DNA of 64,000 nt from Chloroflexi bacterium GWB2_49_20 (GTDB lineage: Bacteria; Chloroflexota; Anaerolineae; Anaerolineales; Villigracilaceae), in NCBI GenBank assembly GCA_001796335.1, contig MGMF01000005.1:62001-126000 (forward strand). The letters are read 5' to 3'. The notes below the pieces were generated by a model. The model did no database searches. It saw only the letters and a list, made by a program, of their open reading frames with translations, and was not told where the DNA came from. The translations under genes and the position numbers were made by a program. Shown here piece by piece: positions 24,973 through 34,489 of the stretch. Position 1 is the first letter of the stretch, and the number at the start of each line of letters is the position of its first letter.

Positions 24973-25070
24973 TGAAGCACCTTCCAGCAATCTCTGGAAG
25001 GTGCTTCATCATTTAGAAAGTCCTTAGTTCTAGGCTCGAAGAGCTGGCCTAAATTTATATCCATAAACCA
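24973..25070 (-). repeat. Copy R25 of the dispersed module: 3' end and terminator of the DUF35 gene
   Basis: Hairpin GAAGCACCTTCCA/TGGAAGGTGCTTC (24974-25008), then TTAGTTCTAGGCTCG and AGCTGGCCTAAATTTATATC. On the minus strand this is the last dozen codons of the DUF35 gene (YGYKFRPALRA, stop) and its terminator. This is the only copy attached to an intact DUF35 gene and could be the source of the others. Confidence 0.75.
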
Positions 25071-25431
25071 GGATACCGCGCTCATCGCCATCCGAGCGCA
25101 GGCGGCGGGTGACCATCTCGACCGGCATGCCGATCTCTACTGGCTGGTTGCCCAGGTCGGTCAGTTGGGCGGTGACCATGGGGCCTTCGGCTAGTTTGAC
25201 AAGTGCCACGGTGTAAGGCGTGCTTTCGTCATAACCGCTGGGAGCCTGGTAAATGGTGGTGTGTGAATACACCTCCCCGCGTCCGCTAAAGGCAAAGGCT
25301 GTCTTGGCCTCGCCTCCACAGGTGGGGCAGACGTCGCGTGGCGGGAAGATCTTGGCTTCGCAGTGTGGGCAGATTTCTCCGACCAATCCGTATCGTTGTT
25401 GTTTCAAGCGCCAATGGCGAGGTATTTCCAT
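25030..25431 (-). CDS. DUF35 zinc-ribbon/OB-fold protein of the thiolase-HMG-CoA synthase complex
   Basis: 133 residues. N-terminal rubredoxin-like zinc ribbon with two cysteine pairs (CPHCEAKIFPPRDVCPTCGG), then an OB-fold (GRGEVYSHTTIYQAPSGYD ... YTVALVKLAEGPMVTAQ) ending in YGYKFRP, the standard ending of this family. In archaea such proteins bridge acetoacetyl-CoA thiolase and HMG-CoA synthase in one channelling complex (established). The same gene neighbourhood here suggests the same role. Its 3' end is repeated across the accessory region. Confidence 0.92.
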   Translation of the reverse strand: MEIPRHWRLKQQRYGLVGEICPHCEAKIFPPRDVCPTCGGEAKTAFAFSGRGEVYSHTTIYQAPSGYDESTPYTVALVKLAEGPMVTAQLTDLGNQPVEIGMPVEMVTRRLRSDGDERGILVYGYKFRPALRA

Positions 25432-25501
25432 AATTAATAAGCTCCTTTAAGTAATTACAAGCCAACTTTAAGCCTGCAAGACTCTCAAGAACTATCAGGT
25501 T

Positions 25502-26647
25502 TTAGTTTATTCTCTCCAGCACATGACTGACAGCAGTGGAAGCTGGGCCGCCCAGGGACTGGATGAGGGCATAACGCGCCGCGGGAATTTGGTTTGCGCC
25601 CGCGGTGCCGCGTAGCTGCAGGGCAGCCTCAACCGCCTGGTAGACACCCGTGGCTCCGCCCGGATTGCCGCGCGCTTTCAAACCTCCCAGGGTTGCACAA
25701 GGTAGCGGAAAACCATCCCGGGCAAATTTCCAACCCTGGCCGCGCTCCGCTAGGCCGCAGGCTTCCAGGCTCAAGGCGGCATATATGGAATAAGCATCAA
25801 AGTATTCAAACAGGCTGATATCGTCAAGCTGGATCCTGGCCTGCTGCAGAGCTTTTGATGAAGCTAACCCGGCGGCCTGGAACTGGAGTATATCCTGCCG
25901 GTCGTGTATGGACAGGCTGTCGGTGGTACTGGCTGAACCAGCAATGCGGATGAGCGGGTGGGAAAAGTGTGGGGGCAACAGGTCGCTGCGCGTTAACAGG
26001 ACGGCTGCGGCTCCATCTGCCATGGGGGCGATATCAAACATGTTGAGCGGTTCGCTGACCATTTCAGCTTTCTGGTAGGTTTCCAGCTTGATGGCCTTTT
26101 GGTATATGGCGTTGAGGTTACCCACTGCGTGGGCATGAGCACTCAGGGCAAACCCGGCAAATCCATCCGAAGGCACATCAAATTCATACATATACCGGCG
26201 CATCAACAGTGCGGCCTGCGCAGTAGGGGTCAGACCCTGCACGGCTTCAAAATCGCTGTCTGTGGCTGTTGCCAGGGCAGATTCGGTTTCCGCCCCGATC
26301 GAATCGGTGAATTTTTCCACGCCCACCACCAGGGCAGTCTGTACAAACCCGCTGGCAATTGCCAGGTAACCCTGGCGCAAAGCCGCCCCACCCGAAGCAC
26401 CGCTGGCCTCAAGTGTGGCAGTTTCAATCTCTTTCAGTCCTGAAAAATCAGCCAGTAACGCGCCCAGGTGGGCCTGGCGTGACAGGATGGGAGCCAGCAT
26501 GTTGCCAACATATAAAGCCTGGGGCTGCAATTCGCCTGCATCCTGCAGGGCAGCTTGGATGGCATGGTGGGCCAGTTCCCGCAGGGAAAGATCCCAATGT
26601 TCCCCCACGCTGGTCTGACCGATGCCGGCAATAACAATATCACTCAT
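25502..26647 (-). CDS. Thiolase-like protein of archaeal/SCP2 type lacking the usual catalytic residues
   Basis: 381 residues with a thiolase fold layout (VIAGIGQTSVGEHWDLSLRE at the start; KARGNPGGATG near the C-terminus). The nucleophile position is Gly83 in EASGASGGAALR where active thiolases have Cys; the EVHDAF-type histidine is replaced (EYFDAYS) and the GHPxGATG histidine is Asn. It may therefore be a scaffold or have lost condensing activity. It is between HMG-CoA synthase and DUF35 genes, as in archaea. Confidence 0.88.
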   Translation of the reverse strand: MSDIVIAGIGQTSVGEHWDLSLRELAHHAIQAALQDAGELQPQALYVGNMLAPILSRQAHLGALLADFSGLKEIETATLEASGASGGAALRQGYLAIASGFVQTALVVGVEKFTDSIGAETESALATATDSDFEAVQGLTPTAQAALLMRRYMYEFDVPSDGFAGFALSAHAHAVGNLNAIYQKAIKLETYQKAEMVSEPLNMFDIAPMADGAAAVLLTRSDLLPPHFSHPLIRIAGSASTTDSLSIHDRQDILQFQAAGLASSKALQQARIQLDDISLFEYFDAYSIYAALSLEACGLAERGQGWKFARDGFPLPCATLGGLKARGNPGGATGVYQAVEAALQLRGTAGANQIPAARYALIQSLGGPASTAVSHVLERIN

Positions 26648-26733
26648 AGTGCCTCTCGATGAATAAATGGAAATATCTCATAAAATTGGGGTGGGAAGTT
26701 CCCTGGCTTTTTGAGAAGATACTAAAGAACCCA

Positions 26734-27807
26734 TTAACGCATGGCCAGTATGCCGCGTGTGCGTGCATAGGTGGCGTAGTCTATTTCGGTGCGCCGGGCA
26801 ATGTAATCACGTGTCAGCGGGGCACTCATACGGCGCTCGGGCAGTTTGTCCGTCACCAGCAGATCAAACGCATCTGAACCTGCCCCCGATCCAAAGGAGA
26901 CCATCAGTATGCGATCACCCGGCTCGGCGATATCCAAAATAGAGGTCAATCCGATCATGGCAGCCCCGGCATAGGTATTACCGATGACCTGAACCAGCAG
27001 GCCGGGTTCGATCTGCTCTTTGCTGAACCCCAGCATGGAGGCCACGCGCTGTGGAAACTTGGTGTTGGGTTGGTGGAATACAGCCCATTTATAGTCTGCC
27101 GGAGTGGTGCCGTTGGCTTCCATCATGGCTCGGGCGGCTGCGTTGATGTGTTTAAAGTAAGCCGGTTCACCGGTGAAGCGCTGCCCGTGTTCCGGATATC
27201 TCTGGTATTCGCGCCTCCAAAAATCAGGCGTATCGGTGACATATGAATAAGAGGACTGGATGATCGCCAGGGACTCATCTGCCGGTCCGATCAGATAGGC
27301 TGCTCCGCCTGCACCGGCAGTATATTCCAATGCATCGCCGGGTTTACCCTGGGCAGTGTCCATGCCGATGGCCATGGCATAATGTGCCATCTTTGAACCC
27401 ACCAGGCCCATCGCAGCCACCACGGCTTCGGTACCGGCCTTGCAGGCAAATTCCCAGTCGGCTGCCTGGGTGTTGGGTACGGCGCCAATGGTTTCAGCCA
27501 CGATGGTGGATGTGGGTTTGACCGCATAAGGGTGGGACTCGGAACCGACCCACACGGCGCGAATCTCAGCCGGGTCCACCCGGGCACGTGCCATGGCGTT
27601 ACGGGCAGCCTCGATCGACATGGTGACCACATCTTCATCCATGCCGGGTACCGCTTTTTCTTTAATGGGTAAACCACCCATACCTCCAGTCCAGATGCGG
27701 GCAACTTCCCTGGCAGGTAAACGGAAACGGGGAACATAAGCCCCGTAACCAACAAAGCCGACGGGATGAGTGGGTTTAAGCAAGGTATGAGAAACAGGCT
27801 CAGTCAT
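26734..27807 (-). CDS. Hydroxymethylglutaryl-CoA synthase, archaeal type
   Basis: Condenses acetoacetyl-CoA with acetyl-CoA to HMG-CoA. 357 residues with all expected catalytic residues: Glu90 ([13 protein letters not shown]), Cys122 ([14 protein letters not shown]) and His245 ([14 protein letters not shown]). It overlaps the HMG-CoA reductase gene by 8 bases and is followed by the thiolase gene after 86 bp. Confidence 0.95.
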   Translation of the reverse strand: MTEPVSHTLLKPTHPVGFVGYGAYVPRFRLPAREVARIWTGGMGGLPIKEKAVPGMDEDVVTMSIEAARNAMARARVDPAEIRAVWVGSESHPYAVKPTSTIVAETIGAVPNTQAADWEFACKAGTEAVVAAMGLVGSKMAHYAMAIGMDTAQGKPGDALEYTAGAGGAAYLIGPADESLAIIQSSYSYVTDTPDFWRREYQRYPEHGQRFTGEPAYFKHINAAARAMMEANGTTPADYKWAVFHQPNTKFPQRVASMLGFSKEQIEPGLLVQVIGNTYAGAAMIGLTSILDIAEPGDRILMVSFGSGAGSDAFDLLVTDKLPERRMSAPLTRDYIARRTEIDYATYARTRGILAMR

Positions 27808-29089
27808 GGTTGGATAACATTCCTTTCAATATTTCTTCAGCCCGGTCAATGCGAACCGACTTTTCGGCTACAAGCTGGGCGGATATTTTTTCGATTGCCG
27901 CGCCACTGGCTCCGGCTGCAATCGCCACCTGGCGTGCATGCAGAGTCATGTGACCGCGTTGGATGCCTTCCGTGGCAAGGGCGCGCAGGGCTGCCAGGTT
28001 TTGCGCCAGCCCAACGGAGACAATGATCTCAGCCAGCTGGGCTGCGCTGGTCACTTGCATCAGTTTCAGGGCAGTGATTGCGGCCGGATTTACACGTGTG
28101 GCACCCCCCACGATACCCACTGCCATGGGCATCTCCAGTGAACCGGCCAAGTTGCCATCGTCATCTTTGCCCCAAGTGGAGAGTGAGGTATAGCGCCCGC
28201 TGTGGGCAGCATAGGCGTGGGCACCGGCTTCAATGGCGCGCCAGTCATTGCCGGTGGCGATCACCACAGCATCCACACCGTTCATGATGCCCTTGTTGTG
28301 TGTGGTGGCCCGGTAGGGGTCGGATACGGCAAATGCCCAGGCTTCAATGATACCATCCCGCACTTGTTCGCCGCTATATGCATCAAAGGCCAATTCTGTC
28401 GGCGGAATGGTGCAGCTGGCGCGGGCCAGCCGGCGGTCTGCCAGGTTGGAAAGAATGCGCAGATGCACCCTGCCACCTGTCAGTGCTTCGATGCGGGGAG
28501 CCAGCCGCTCACAGGCGGTGTTGACTGCATTGGCGCCCATGGCATCACGCACATCGTAGATCAGATGAATGACCAGGAATGGGCCGATGGGTGAGCTTTC
28601 AATACTGCGTATCTCCAGGTTACGTGCGCCTCCTCCCAGCTTATTTAAAACCGGGTCGATCTGGCCGGCTTCCTGTAGTAACTCATCTTTATGTTCCAAC
28701 AGGGCAGTCCGGGCTGCAGCCAGGTTATTAATATCCAATAACTGCATTTGACCGATCATTTCTGGCGGGGTGGTATTGGCGACAAATCCGCCCGTGCTGC
28801 GTGCCAGCTTTGCCATGAAAGATGCGCCGGCCACCACAGATGGTTCTTCAATTGCCATGGGTACCACTACTTCGCGCCCATTAATGATAAAGTTGAGACC
28901 CAACCCTAATGGCAGGGAAAAGGTGCCAATGGCATTCTCAACCATGTAGTTTGCCTGATCCAAGGATAGTCCGGCCAGGTGTTGAAATGTGGAGAGCTCC
29001 TCCTGGCTTAACCCGCAGGCTTGTGCCAGGCTGTCTAAACGTTGGGAAATGGTTTGGGTATAAAAACCGGGGATGCGTGAAGTCTTCAT
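27800..29089 (-). CDS. Hydroxymethylglutaryl-CoA reductase, class II type
   Basis: 429 residues. Reduces HMG-CoA to mevalonate (or the reverse). [17 protein letters not shown] holds the catalytic Glu, [20 protein letters not shown] the catalytic Lys, [16 protein letters not shown] the Asp, and [12 protein letters not shown] the C-terminal His. The soluble, short form with [10 protein letters not shown]-like N-terminus is the class II bacterial type. First gene of the mevalonate cluster; promoter must lie within 29090-29348. Confidence 0.95.
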   Translation of the reverse strand: MKTSRIPGFYTQTISQRLDSLAQACGLSQEELSTFQHLAGLSLDQANYMVENAIGTFSLPLGLGLNFIINGREVVVPMAIEEPSVVAGASFMAKLARSTGGFVANTTPPEMIGQMQLLDINNLAAARTALLEHKDELLQEAGQIDPVLNKLGGGARNLEIRSIESSPIGPFLVIHLIYDVRDAMGANAVNTACERLAPRIEALTGGRVHLRILSNLADRRLARASCTIPPTELAFDAYSGEQVRDGIIEAWAFAVSDPYRATTHNKGIMNGVDAVVIATGNDWRAIEAGAHAYAAHSGRYTSLSTWGKDDDGNLAGSLEMPMAVGIVGGATRVNPAAITALKLMQVTSAAQLAEIIVSVGLAQNLAALRALATEGIQRGHMTLHARQVAIAAGASGAAIEKISAQLVAEKSVRIDRAEEILKGMLSNHD

Positions 29090-29348
29090 ATACGCCTTAT
29101 TCTAATCCAACTGGCTGGCAAAACCTATCAAACTTGATTCGGCATCAACAATATCGAGCTCTGGGTAACTGGTAGGTGGTGTCGGCTGCCATTAGGTACC
29201 CAATTTTCTCTTTTTCGAAGATATTGAGCCAGTACCCAAAAAGGATAGCCAAATTCTTTCTGACTTTGTTAAAGCCCTGCCGGGGAAAAGCTGTCAAACT
29301 TGGCGATTTCGGACATTAAGAGTAGAATTAACATAGTGAGGAGTTTAA

Positions 29349-31046
29349 ATGCTGCTAACACGTGAGCAATTGCAAGACCGCATGGTTGCATTGTACGAAG
29401 CCAGTCTTGAGCTGGTTAAGGACGTATCTCTTGAAAGCCTTTTGGAACGCATTGCCGAAGTGGCACGGCAACAAGTTGGGGCACGTTATGCCGCCCTGGG
29501 GGTATTGGATGACGCCGGAAAGCTGAAACAATTCATTACTGTTGGGATGAACTCGGATGAGATCAAGCGCATTCCTTTCTCTCCACGCGGGCGAGGTTTG
29601 ATCGGGGCTTTAATGAAGGGCGGAAAAACCATCCGACTGGCTGAGATAAAGAAAGACAAGCGCAGCGTTGGGTTTCCCCAGGGCCACCCTGAAATGCACT
29701 CCTTTTTAGGGGTTCCCATCATGCAGGGGATATTGCAACTTGGCCAGATCTATTTAACCGACAAGATCGATGCTCCTGAATTTAGCACAGATGACGAGTT
29801 GATTATAAAGATGTTATCTGCCTCGGCAGCGGCAGCCATCCATAATGCCAGCATATATGAGAACCTGGTATTGCACGATAAGGCGCTTGCCCGCCGCAAT
29901 GAAGATTTGGCTCTCCTCAACCATATTGGTGCTGCGCTGGCTTCGTCACTTGACCTGGATGAACTGTTGAATAAAATCCTGGCCCAGTTAATGGCGCACT
30001 TCAAGGTCGAAGCAGGCGAGATATTTCTATTGGATAAAGAAAGCCAGACCCTGCGTTTGGTGTTGCACCGGGGACAGGCTGCAGAAGCATTTTGGACTCG
30101 CAATCGCTTTAAATTGGGGGAGGGAGTTGTTGGCGTGGTAGCCAGGAGCTTGCAGCCGATCATTACCAATGATTTGGATCAAGACGAACGTTTCCTGCGC
30201 AGTGCGGTTGTGGATGTTGGCTTCAAACAAATGGTGTGTATTCCTCTGTCAGCACCAGGTGAATTGGTGGGTGTATTGAGCATTGCCTCACGCAGCCCAA
30301 AAGCGATCGGCGAGCATGATGTTCAATTGTTGATGTCGATCGGAACCTGGGCTGGAACTGCCATTGAAAATGCCCGCTTGCACTCCAATGCCAGGCGTCT
30401 TGCGATCCTTGAGGAGCGTGAGCGGATTGGCATGGACTTGCACGATGGAGTCATCCAATCCATCTATGGGGTCGGCCTGGCTTTGGAAAACATCCGCCAC
30501 TTGATTCTTGAAGACCTTGAACAAGCGGATACTGATATTCAAAAATCAATTGAAAGCTTGAATGCCACCATTCGTGACCTGCGTACGTACATCCTTGATT
30601 TAAAACCACGCCAGTTGCGCGGTGGTAGCCTCCTGGAAGGTATGCAAAGGCTTGTCAATGAATACCGTGATAATGTTAAATCTGAGATTGCCTTTACAGA
30701 GCCGAAGAATGATCTTCTGGCCGACCTGCCTCAAACGCATGCCATGGCTATTTTCCTGATTTGCCAGGAAGCCCTGGCTAATGTAGCCAAGCATTCCAAT
30801 GCCAGCAAGGTCAGCGTGGATCTATGGTCCACACAAGAACGTGTCCTGCTGGAAGTCCATGATAATGGCCAGGGTTTTGATGAAGGGAAAATCAATAAAA
30901 GTGTGGGACACGGACTGGCTAATATGCTGACACGCGTTCATAATGTGGATGGAGATCTGGATATCAGCTCTGTTAAAGGTGAGGGTACTACCATTCTGGC
31001 GTGGGTGCCGCGCCGTTTGGGACAACGTTACTCAGGGTTGGATTAA
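29349..31046 (+). CDS. Soluble two-GAF sensor histidine kinase (NarL/DegS-type HisKA_3)
   Basis: 565 residues, no membrane helix. GAF 1 at about 25-170, GAF 2 at about 195-345, HisKA_3 phosphoacceptor box with ERERIGMDLHDGVIQ near 360-370, HATPase domain with ALANVAKHSNASKVSVD and DNGQGF to the end. Such kinases pair with LuxR-type response regulators; none is adjacent. Ribosome site GAGGAG precedes the ATG. Confidence 0.93.
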   Translation: MLLTREQLQDRMVALYEASLELVKDVSLESLLERIAEVARQQVGARYAALGVLDDAGKLKQFITVGMNSDEIKRIPFSPRGRGLIGALMKGGKTIRLAEIKKDKRSVGFPQGHPEMHSFLGVPIMQGILQLGQIYLTDKIDAPEFSTDDELIIKMLSASAAAAIHNASIYENLVLHDKALARRNEDLALLNHIGAALASSLDLDELLNKILAQLMAHFKVEAGEIFLLDKESQTLRLVLHRGQAAEAFWTRNRFKLGEGVVGVVARSLQPIITNDLDQDERFLRSAVVDVGFKQMVCIPLSAPGELVGVLSIASRSPKAIGEHDVQLLMSIGTWAGTAIENARLHSNARRLAILEERERIGMDLHDGVIQSIYGVGLALENIRHLILEDLEQADTDIQKSIESLNATIRDLRTYILDLKPRQLRGGSLLEGMQRLVNEYRDNVKSEIAFTEPKNDLLADLPQTHAMAIFLICQEALANVAKHSNASKVSVDLWSTQERVLLEVHDNGQGFDEGKINKSVGHGLANMLTRVHNVDGDLDISSVKGEGTTILAWVPRRLGQRYSGLD

Positions 31047-31496
31047 ATTCAATTGCTGAACCCCTGAAATCTAGGTTTCACGCTGCTGATATATTCGAAT
31101 AGTTCCCGAAAGAATTTTTTAAGATTGACAAGTTGAATCTTAGTATATGGAGAAGTGGTCTTGTACAAACCCCATATGCGGATGTGTAGGCGGATCAGTC
31201 CGTTTTTATGGTGGTAAACAAATGTTCTAATAAAACGAAGTTGATTTGGAACGAATGTTCACTTTTTAAGGTTAGAGCAACCTTAAAAACTATAATAATT
31301 TTAAGGTTGCGTAGGTTAAAAGTATGGAGTTTCTGGCTGCTTTCTGCTAGAATGAACTTGGTTGTGTGAGGCAGCGGGTCAAGCCTCACCAGAATTTGAC
31401 AGGTAATAGCCAACCTATTAGGAAAGTGATTACCCACTGCGTGAGCAGTGGGCTTGTTTCCCTGTCTCTTAAGCTCGATATTCTTTTGGAGAAAGC
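31047..31496. promoter_or_regulatory. dnaA upstream region with inverted repeats
   Basis: No gene. An 11-bp perfect inverted repeat TTTTTAAGGTT/AACCTTAAAAA with a 5-base loop (31263-31289) is followed by a third half-copy (31299-31308). An extended -10 (TGC TAGAAT, 31345-31353) could serve dnaA. A hairpin CCCACTGC-GTGA-GCAGTGGG lies at 31432-31451 in the leader. No cluster of DnaA boxes (TTATNCACA) was seen. Confidence 0.45.
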
Positions 31497-32849
31497 ATGG
31501 ACGGACAGCAAGCCTGGCAATCAGCTTTGGGGCAACTCCAGATGGAGATGCCAAAAGCCTCATTTGATACCTGGGTACGTGATACCAGGATTGTTTCATA
31601 TAATGGCGGCACTTTTACGATCGGCGTTCGAAATGCTTATGCGCGTGATTGGTTGGAAAGCCGCCTGTCGAGTACGGCTACCCGGTTGTTGATGGGTATT
31701 ATGAACCAGGATGTTGATATTCAATTTGTGGTTTCAAGCGATGGGGAACGTATTCAAGCCGTTGAAGGCGGATCGGCCTACAACCGGGTCATTATCGAAG
31801 ATGATACTCCTGACACCAGATCTCATTGTGTTACTTTGAATCCCCGCTACACCTTTGAAAATTTTATAGTAGGTGCCAACAACCGCCTGGCGGTTGCAGC
31901 TGCCCAGGCAGTGGCTGAAAACCCCGCCTCTGCTTATAATCCACTGTTTTTATATGGGGGCGTAGGTCTGGGAAAAACGCACTTGCTGCACGCTATTGGA
32001 AATACATGCGAGAAAGATGGCCTGGTAGTGCTGTACGTATCTTCCGAAGAATTTACCAATGATATGATCAACGCCATTCGCTCGCATACCACCCAGGCCT
32101 TCCGGGAAAAATACCGCTCGGCGGATGTACTCCTGATTGATGATATTCAGTTCATTGCCGGCAAAGAATCCACTCAGGAAGAATTCTTTCATACCTTTAA
32201 TACCCTGCATGGGCAAAACAAACAGATCATCATCTCATCAGACCGCCCGCCCAAATCCCTGGTAACACTGGAAGATCGCCTGCGATCACGCTTTGAATGG
32301 GGTCTCACTGCCGACATCCAGTTACCCGACCTGGAAACCCGTCAGGCAATTTTGCGCCATAAGGCTGAACGCGCCGGCCGGCAGGTGCCTGTGGAAATCC
32401 TGGAAACCATCGCCCGGCGAGTCCAATCGAACATCCGTGAGCTTGAAGGCGCTCTGAACCGCATCCTGGCCTTCTCAGACCTGAGCGGTATGCCAATGAC
32501 TCCGCAGATGGTGGATATAGCCTTGGCTGATCTGCTGCCTCAACCTGGGGAATTAAAACCTGAAAAAGTGCTGGATGTGGTTGCGCGAACATTCGATCTG
32601 ACAGTTGAGCGTCTGACAAGTTCAGACCGCTCCCGCCAGGTTTCCCTGCCTCGCCAGATCGCCATGTACCTGCTGCGGGAGACGAATGTGTCCCTGCCGC
32701 AAATCGGCCTGGCACTGGGCGGGCGTGATCATACCACTGTCATGTATGCTTGCGACAAGGTCGCAGATATGATCGAACGCGATGACAGATTGCGCCGCCA
32801 GGTGGTAAATATCCGCCAGCAGTTGTATGGGCAGAGTGCACCTATTTGA
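31497..32849 (+). CDS. dnaA: Chromosomal replication initiator DnaA
   Basis: 450 residues. Domain I begins DGQQAWQSALGQLQMEM; AAA+ domain has Walker A GGVGLGKTHLLHAI and Walker B LLIDDIQFIAGKE; the C-terminal DNA-binding signature is GRDHTTVMYACDKV. Normal length. Neither dnaN nor rpmH is next to it. Confidence 0.98.
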   Translation: MDGQQAWQSALGQLQMEMPKASFDTWVRDTRIVSYNGGTFTIGVRNAYARDWLESRLSSTATRLLMGIMNQDVDIQFVVSSDGERIQAVEGGSAYNRVIIEDDTPDTRSHCVTLNPRYTFENFIVGANNRLAVAAAQAVAENPASAYNPLFLYGGVGLGKTHLLHAIGNTCEKDGLVVLYVSSEEFTNDMINAIRSHTTQAFREKYRSADVLLIDDIQFIAGKESTQEEFFHTFNTLHGQNKQIIISSDRPPKSLVTLEDRLRSRFEWGLTADIQLPDLETRQAILRHKAERAGRQVPVEILETIARRVQSNIRELEGALNRILAFSDLSGMPMTPQMVDIALADLLPQPGELKPEKVLDVVARTFDLTVERLTSSDRSRQVSLPRQIAMYLLRETNVSLPQIGLALGGRDHTTVMYACDKVADMIERDDRLRRQVVNIRQQLYGQSAPI

Positions 32850-32888
32850 AGTTGGTTGAAATCTCAAAATGTTATGGATAATATTTAC

Positions 32889-32932
32889 GGGGATTTGGCA
32901 AAAGGCAACTTTTGCCAAATCCCCGCTTTTTT
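32889..32932 (+). terminator. Rho-independent terminator after dnaA
   Basis: A 16-bp perfect stem (GGGGATTTGGCAAAAG, loop GCAA) followed by CGCTTTTTT. Confidence 0.95.
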
Positions 32933-33070
32933 ACCCGGGTCTTAACCCGATGCAGTCAGGGATTGAATCCCTAACCTGGATATTTTAGTCAATTGTCCTG
33001 CACAAAACAGGTTGACTGACATATAATGGACAAAATTTAATCAAACCAACCCTTTCACAGGAGCAATCTC

Positions 33071-34240
33071 ATGGCAGAAACATATGACGTTATTATCATT
33101 GGTGGTGGCATTCACGGTGCCAGCCTGGCATATCACTTGAGTAAACGGGGAGTAAAACCCATTGTGTTGGAGCGTAGTTTTCTGGCCTCCGGTGCTACGG
33201 GTCGTTCCAGTGGACTGGTGCGTATGCACTACGACCTGGAACCGGAATCCCGTCTGGCCTGGGCTTCATTTCAATATTTTCGTAACTGGGCTGAGATGGT
33301 GGGCGGCGAATGTGGCTTTACGCGCACCGGTTTTCTTCAATTGATCGGGGTGGAGTATGAAAAGCAGTTACGGGCCAATGTGGCCATGCACCAGCGCATC
33401 GGCATCCCTGCTTTCATTCTGGATGCAGAGGATGTCCGGCGCCTGGCGCCAGCCTTTGTAACCGAGGATTTTGGGATTGCTGCATATGAACCTGAATCGG
33501 GGTATGCCGACCCAAGCGGAACGGCAGCTGCGTTCATGGACGCCGCCCGCAAACAAGGTGCGCGTCTTTTGCAAGATTGCCAGGTGACTGGTATTATCAT
33601 AACTGGCGGCAGGGTAACCGGTGTGGAAACCAGTCAGGGTCTGATCTCGGGCGGTGTAGTGGTCAATGCAGCCGGAGCCTGGGCGGCCTCGGTCGGGAGC
33701 ATGGTCGGGTTGGATGTGCCTGTGAACACCTGGAGACATGACACCATGTTCATTCGCCGTCCGCATGACCTGGGTCCTTCGCATCCCACGGTGATTGATT
33801 ACATCAACTCCATGTATTTCCGTCCTGAGACGGGTTGGTTGACATTGGTTGGCCTGGAAGATGAGAATAAAATCGGTGAATCCCCCGATGGTGATATTGA
33901 CCATGCCAAGCCGGGTTTTGTGGAGCGGGCTGCCGGGCGTATCTGCCAGCGTATCCCGGAATTGGAGCAAGGTTCATTGCATTCAGCTTCCGGTGGTTAT
34001 GATGGCATTACTCCAGACCAGCGTGCCATACTTTGTCAGGCCGGGCCGGATGGTTACTATTTGTCCTGTGGTTTTAGTGGAACCGGCTTTAAAATTGCCC
34101 CGGCTGTGGGTGCCTGTATGTCTGAATTAATCCTGGATGGACAGAGCCAGACTGTGGATATCTCAGCCTTTCAGCTGCAGAGATTCTCAGAGGGGAAGCA
34201 CTTGAATGGTGAAAACGCCTACGAGAGCATGTGGCGATAA
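33071..34240 (+). CDS. FAD-dependent amine/amino-acid oxidoreductase (DAO, sarcosine oxidase beta-like)
   Basis: 389 residues. N-terminal Rossmann FAD motif VIIIGGGIHGASLAYHLS, then FLASGATGRSSGLVRMHYD, typical of the DAO fold, and a C-terminal GGYDGITPDQRAIL with CGFSGTGFKIAPAVG. Substrate unknown; stands alone between dnaA and rpsB. Ribosome site AGGAGCAA precedes ATG 33071. Confidence 0.9.
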   Translation: MAETYDVIIIGGGIHGASLAYHLSKRGVKPIVLERSFLASGATGRSSGLVRMHYDLEPESRLAWASFQYFRNWAEMVGGECGFTRTGFLQLIGVEYEKQLRANVAMHQRIGIPAFILDAEDVRRLAPAFVTEDFGIAAYEPESGYADPSGTAAAFMDAARKQGARLLQDCQVTGIIITGGRVTGVETSQGLISGGVVVNAAGAWAASVGSMVGLDVPVNTWRHDTMFIRRPHDLGPSHPTVIDYINSMYFRPETGWLTLVGLEDENKIGESPDGDIDHAKPGFVERAAGRICQRIPELEQGSLHSASGGYDGITPDQRAILCQAGPDGYYLSCGFSGTGFKIAPAVGACMSELILDGQSQTVDISAFQLQRFSEGKHLNGENAYESMWR

Positions 34241-34294
34241 AAATACTTCATCTTCGTGTCACTACAAATACTTCATCTTCGCAAGACCCACGCC

Positions 34295-34489
34295 AAACTG
34301 TGGTATACTTCCTTCCGCTCTGCTCGTGGAAACTCATCCTATCGAGCGGAACACATCTTGCCCGGGGCAGGCAATATATGTCCCAAATCCACACGTCTCC
34401 TGACTTGCCGGTGCGTGCTGCGGATCGCATCGAACGCAGCCCCGGCCGGGTTGAAGGAGGCGGAGGGTAAACGCAAAGGAGTACTTCCA
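34295..34489 (+). promoter_or_regulatory. rpsB promoter and long structured leader
   Basis: An extended -10 (TGG TATACT) lies at 34299-34307. The following ~180 non-coding bases contain complementary pieces (GCTCG/CGAGC about 34322-34342; CCGGCCGGG) before the ribosome site AAAGGAG. A long leader is common for S2, which represses its own operon by binding such RNA; that function is inferred here. Confidence 0.5.

Noticed and set aside
31047-31496. Origin of replication next to dnaA
   Set aside because: No cluster of TTATNCACA boxes or clear unwinding element was seen, and dnaN is not adjacent.
34256-34489. N-terminal extension of ribosomal protein S2
   Set aside because: Family similarity and a good ribosome site start at 34490; the upstream frame is leader RNA sequence.
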